From Porphyrobacter sp. UBA7686 (GTDB lineage Bacteria > Pseudomonadota > Alphaproteobacteria > Sphingomonadales > Sphingomonadaceae): a stretch of DNA of 8,717 nt. Below, one piece after another: positions 6,759 through 8,717 of the stretch (the first letter of the stretch is position 1; the number at the start of each line of letters is the position of its first letter). The notes under the pieces were generated by a model that was given only the letters and a program-made list of their open reading frames with translations, was not told where the DNA came from and did no database searches. A program made the translations under genes and the position numbers. Location: NCBI GenBank assembly GCA_002482865.1, contig DLGU01000110.1, positions 2,295-11,011 on the forward strand, read 5' to 3'.

Positions 6759-8447
6759 TCAGGGTCGGGCGATGCGGTAGAGGGTTGGGCCGTCTTCGGT
6801 GCCAGTGCGTGGCAGCGACGGTGCTTGCTCGGAAACGCCGGTCAGCTTGCCCGCGGCTTTCAGCCGCGCTCGCACGGCTTCGGCATCTTCGGGCAGGCCA
6901 TAGAGATAGCCCTGCGCTTTCAACCGGCCCATTGATTTCAATGCCTGAAGGATCTGTTCGTCTTCGACACCTTCTGCCGTCAGCGGCAGATCAAGACCGC
7001 GGCCGAGTGAGATGATCGCTTCGACAATCCGCGAGCGGCTGCCCGGTTCGCGCAATTCGCTGACAAAGCTGCGGTCGATCTTGATCCGGTCGAACGGCAG
7101 ATTGCGCAGCTGTTCAAGGCTGGAATAGCCCGTGCCGAAATCGTCGAGGCTGATCTGCACGCCCTGATTGCGCAGGCTCATGATCATGGAGCGTACCAGG
7201 CCGATGTTTTCGTGCAGGCAGCTTTCGGTGATCTCGATTTCGAGCCGCTGCGGCGGGAAGCCTGTGGCGACCAGCTTTTTCAGCAGACGCTGTGCAAACC
7301 ACGGATCGCGCAACTGCACCGGCGAGATGTTGATCGATAGCGTCAGGCTGTCATCCCATTCGCGCGCATCAGCGAAGGCCTGTTCCATCAGGCGTTCGGA
7401 CATTTCGTTGATGAGGCCGATTTCCTCGGCGATCGGTACGAAGATATCGGGGCTGATCACGCCAAGCTGCGGGGAGCGCCAGCGCGCGAGCATCTCGAAC
7501 CCGACCAGCGCGCCGCTTTCGACATCGACCTGCTGTTCGTAGAACGGCACGAACTCGCCGCGCGCGAGGCCTCGGCGGATGCCGGTTTCGAGCTGGTTGC
7601 GGAAGCGCATCTCGCTTTCCATGCTCGACTCGAACCAGAAGTAGCGGTTGCGGCCCTGCTTCTTGGCATGGTAAAGCGCCATGTCGGCGCGCTGCATCAG
7701 GGTGCCGGCATCGACTACGAGGCCGATCGTGCCGTCCGCATCATGATCGGCGGAAAGCCCGACTGACAAGGTCAGCTCAATCGTGATCGTCGGCAGGCGG
7801 AAGGGCTGGGCCAGGCTTTCGAACAGGCGGATGACCAAATCGTCGACCCGGTCGGCGTGACCCGCGGGGTAGGGCATCACGAAGGCGAATTCGTCCCCGC
7901 CGAGCCGCGCGAGGCGCGCGTCACGCGGGAGTATTCCGCGCACCCGCTCGCACAGCATGACCAGTACCGCATCACCCACCGGATGGCCGTGCATGTCGTT
8001 GATCTGCTTGAAGTTGTCGAGATCCATCATGCAATAGGCGACAGCTTCACCACGAACTGCCGCGCGCGACCGCAGTTCCTCGGTCGCTTCGAGCATACTG
8101 CGGCGGTTGAGGCATTGAGTCAGCGGATCGGTGGCCGCCAGCATTTGCGCGCGGGCTTCGGCGCGGCGGCGCTCTTCGATTTCGCGGGTGAGTTCGCGGT
8201 AACGCCGCCAGCCGAAGATGATGAGGGCGATGTTCAGCAGCAGGGCATTGACCAACAGAACATCCGGACGCGCACCGTTGCCAAACAGGGCGTCCATGAC
8301 TTTGGGCAGCACCGTTCCGCCGGTTCCCACCAGCATGATGATGGCCGCCACGGCAATTCCCAGCGCGATGATATCGCGCTCTGCCGTTTGCAGAGGGTTA
8401 TTTGGCTCGTGATCTTTCAAAATCGTTGCCTTAATCGTCCCGTGCAT
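6759..8447 (-). CDS. Membrane-anchored GGDEF-EAL protein (cyclic-di-GMP synthesis/degradation)
   Basis: A 562-residue protein. Two hydrophobic helices (about 26-44 and 62-80) flank a short periplasmic loop, then a charged helical linker (about 81-104, RELTREIEERRRAEARAQ). The GGDEF domain (about 107-271) has an intact RLGGDEF (GGDEF at 183-187); the inhibitory RxxD site reads RDAR (175-178), so product feedback is doubtful. The EAL domain runs from about 290 to 530. Its signature is EML (318-320), which keeps the catalytic Glu. Other phosphodiesterase residues look present: N373 (SINISPVQL), E405 and E408 (EITE), D435-D436 (DDFGTGYSSL), K456 (KIDRSFV), E492 (TAEGVE) and Q512 (QGY). Both activities are therefore possible; which dominates cannot be told. 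There is no PAS or other sensor domain. The start is uncertain: GTG 8525, ATG 8489, ATG 8447 and TTG 8420 are all in frame. I prefer 8447 because a CtrA-like box lies at 8502-8516. Confidence 0.92.
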   Translation of the reverse strand: MHGTIKATILKDHEPNNPLQTAERDIIALGIAVAAIIMLVGTGGTVLPKVMDALFGNGARPDVLLVNALLLNIALIIFGWRRYRELTREIEERRRAEARAQMLAATDPLTQCLNRRSMLEATEELRSRAAVRGEAVAYCMMDLDNFKQINDMHGHPVGDAVLVMLCERVRGILPRDARLARLGGDEFAFVMPYPAGHADRVDDLVIRLFESLAQPFRLPTITIELTLSVGLSADHDADGTIGLVVDAGTLMQRADMALYHAKKQGRNRYFWFESSMESEMRFRNQLETGIRRGLARGEFVPFYEQQVDVESGALVGFEMLARWRSPQLGVISPDIFVPIAEEIGLINEMSERLMEQAFADAREWDDSLTLSINISPVQLRDPWFAQRLLKKLVATGFPPQRLEIEITESCLHENIGLVRSMIMSLRNQGVQISLDDFGTGYSSLEQLRNLPFDRIKIDRSFVSELREPGSRSRIVEAIISLGRGLDLPLTAEGVEDEQILQALKSMGRLKAQGYLYGLPEDAEAVRARLKAAGKLTGVSEQAPSLPRTGTEDGPTLYRIARP

Positions 8448-8501
8448 GTCGCTTGGCAGGTACGCCAGCGGTGCCTTCGTCCGATTCATCGCAGATTGCA
8501 C

Positions 8502-8516
8502 TAAAGAACGGGTTAA
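8502..8516 (-). promoter_or_regulatory. CtrA-like box TTAA-N7-TTTA upstream of the GGDEF-EAL gene
   Basis: On the - strand the sequence TTAACCCGTTCTTTA matches the alphaproteobacterial CtrA consensus TTAA-N7-TTAA at seven of eight fixed positions, with the exact 7-base spacer. It lies in the gap between the divergent GGDEF-EAL and EVE genes, 55 bases before ATG 8447, where a -35 region could sit. CtrA regulation of motility and cyclic-di-GMP genes is known in this class. A single short match can occur by chance, although AT-rich tetramers are uncommon in such GC-rich DNA. Confidence 0.4.
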
Positions 8517-8601
8517 CTTGCACACTGTGGATCGGGGCTTGGCGAGGCGGGGGTGTGCGGGCTACGTGGGCGCTGTTTGAGCAAGGGAGCGCGCTGCCAG
8601 C

Positions 8602-8717
8602 ATGGCCTATTGGCTAATGAAATCCGAACCGTTCAAGTACAGCTGGGACGATCTTGTCGCCGAGGGCGAGGGGACGTGGGATGGGGTGCGCAACTATCAG
8701 GCGCGCAACAACATGCG
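8602..8717 (+). CDS. EVE-domain protein, N-terminal part only (cut by window end)
   Basis: The first 38 codons read MAYWLMKSEP and then FKYSWDDLVAEGEGTWDGVR, followed by NYQARNNM. The MKSEP...YSWDDL...WDGVRNYQARNNM pattern is the hallmark of the N-terminus of EVE-domain proteins (thymocyte nuclear protein 1/YTH-related PUA-like fold). These are thought to bind modified bases in nucleic acids; the role in bacteria is mostly unknown. ATG 8602 is chosen because homologues begin right at this motif. AAGGGAG lies at 8583-8589, a slightly long 12 bases upstream. The gene is transcribed away from the GGDEF-EAL gene. Confidence 0.85.
   Translation, partial: MAYWLMKSEPFKYSWDDLVAEGEGTWDGVRNYQARNNM

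Noticed and set aside
6110..7015. Long + strand open frame of 301 codons spanning dapF and the end of the GGDEF-EAL gene
   Set aside because: It crosses two well-supported - strand genes and has shadow composition, so it is explained by high GC.
7857..8504. + strand open frame of 215 codons within the GGDEF-EAL gene
   Set aside because: It is a shadow of the GGDEF domain coding strand, with no domain or start context of its own.
8520..8558. Inverted hexamers GCACAC and GTGTGC in the divergent gap
   Set aside because: The arms are only six bases with a 27-base spacer. That is too weak to call an operator or hairpin.

Overview
The window looks like a piece of alphaproteobacterial chromosome, most likely from a Sphingomonadales/Erythrobacteraceae-type organism. 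The reasons are high GC, strong third-position G/C bias, the styles of the Kup, CcmI-like and GGDEF-EAL proteins, and the chain of tightly overlapping genes dapF-mtaB-ftsY-ispZ. This placement is inference from protein style and gene order; no rRNA or other marker gene is present. No transposase, CRISPR array, tRNA, rRNA or clear phage gene is visible.

Layout on the + strand, left side: the end of a TPR-containing cytochrome c biogenesis (CcmI-like) protein (1-561), a 138-base gap, a complete Kup potassium uptake protein (700-2643), and a small VOC/glyoxalase-fold protein that starts at 2751 behind a strong ribosome binding site. The VOC frame has no stop where its domain ends and runs 334 bases into the antisense of the next gene. 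A single missing base in the AAACCC run at 3113-3118 would explain this.

Layout on the - strand (read right to left): a membrane-anchored GGDEF-EAL protein (8447-6759), then dapF, mtaB, ftsY and ispZ/yciB (6694-3122). The last four overlap by 4, 4 and 1 bases, so they are almost certainly one operon with translational coupling. They join lysine/peptidoglycan precursor synthesis (DapF), tRNA A37 methylthiolation (MtaB), membrane protein targeting (FtsY) and an inner-membrane protein linked to the cell envelope and division (YciB).

At the right edge, a divergent + strand gene begins (8602 onward) that encodes an EVE-domain protein cut by the window end. The gap between it and the GGDEF-EAL gene carries a near-consensus CtrA-type box (TTAA-N7-TTTA on the - strand).

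Most of the window is ordinary housekeeping DNA. The points worth a second look are the apparent VOC frameshift, a lipoprotein-like leader in frame ahead of the VOC start, the CtrA-like box upstream of the cyclic-di-GMP gene, and the EML/degenerate I-site variant of that protein. I did not find a clear new biological system.
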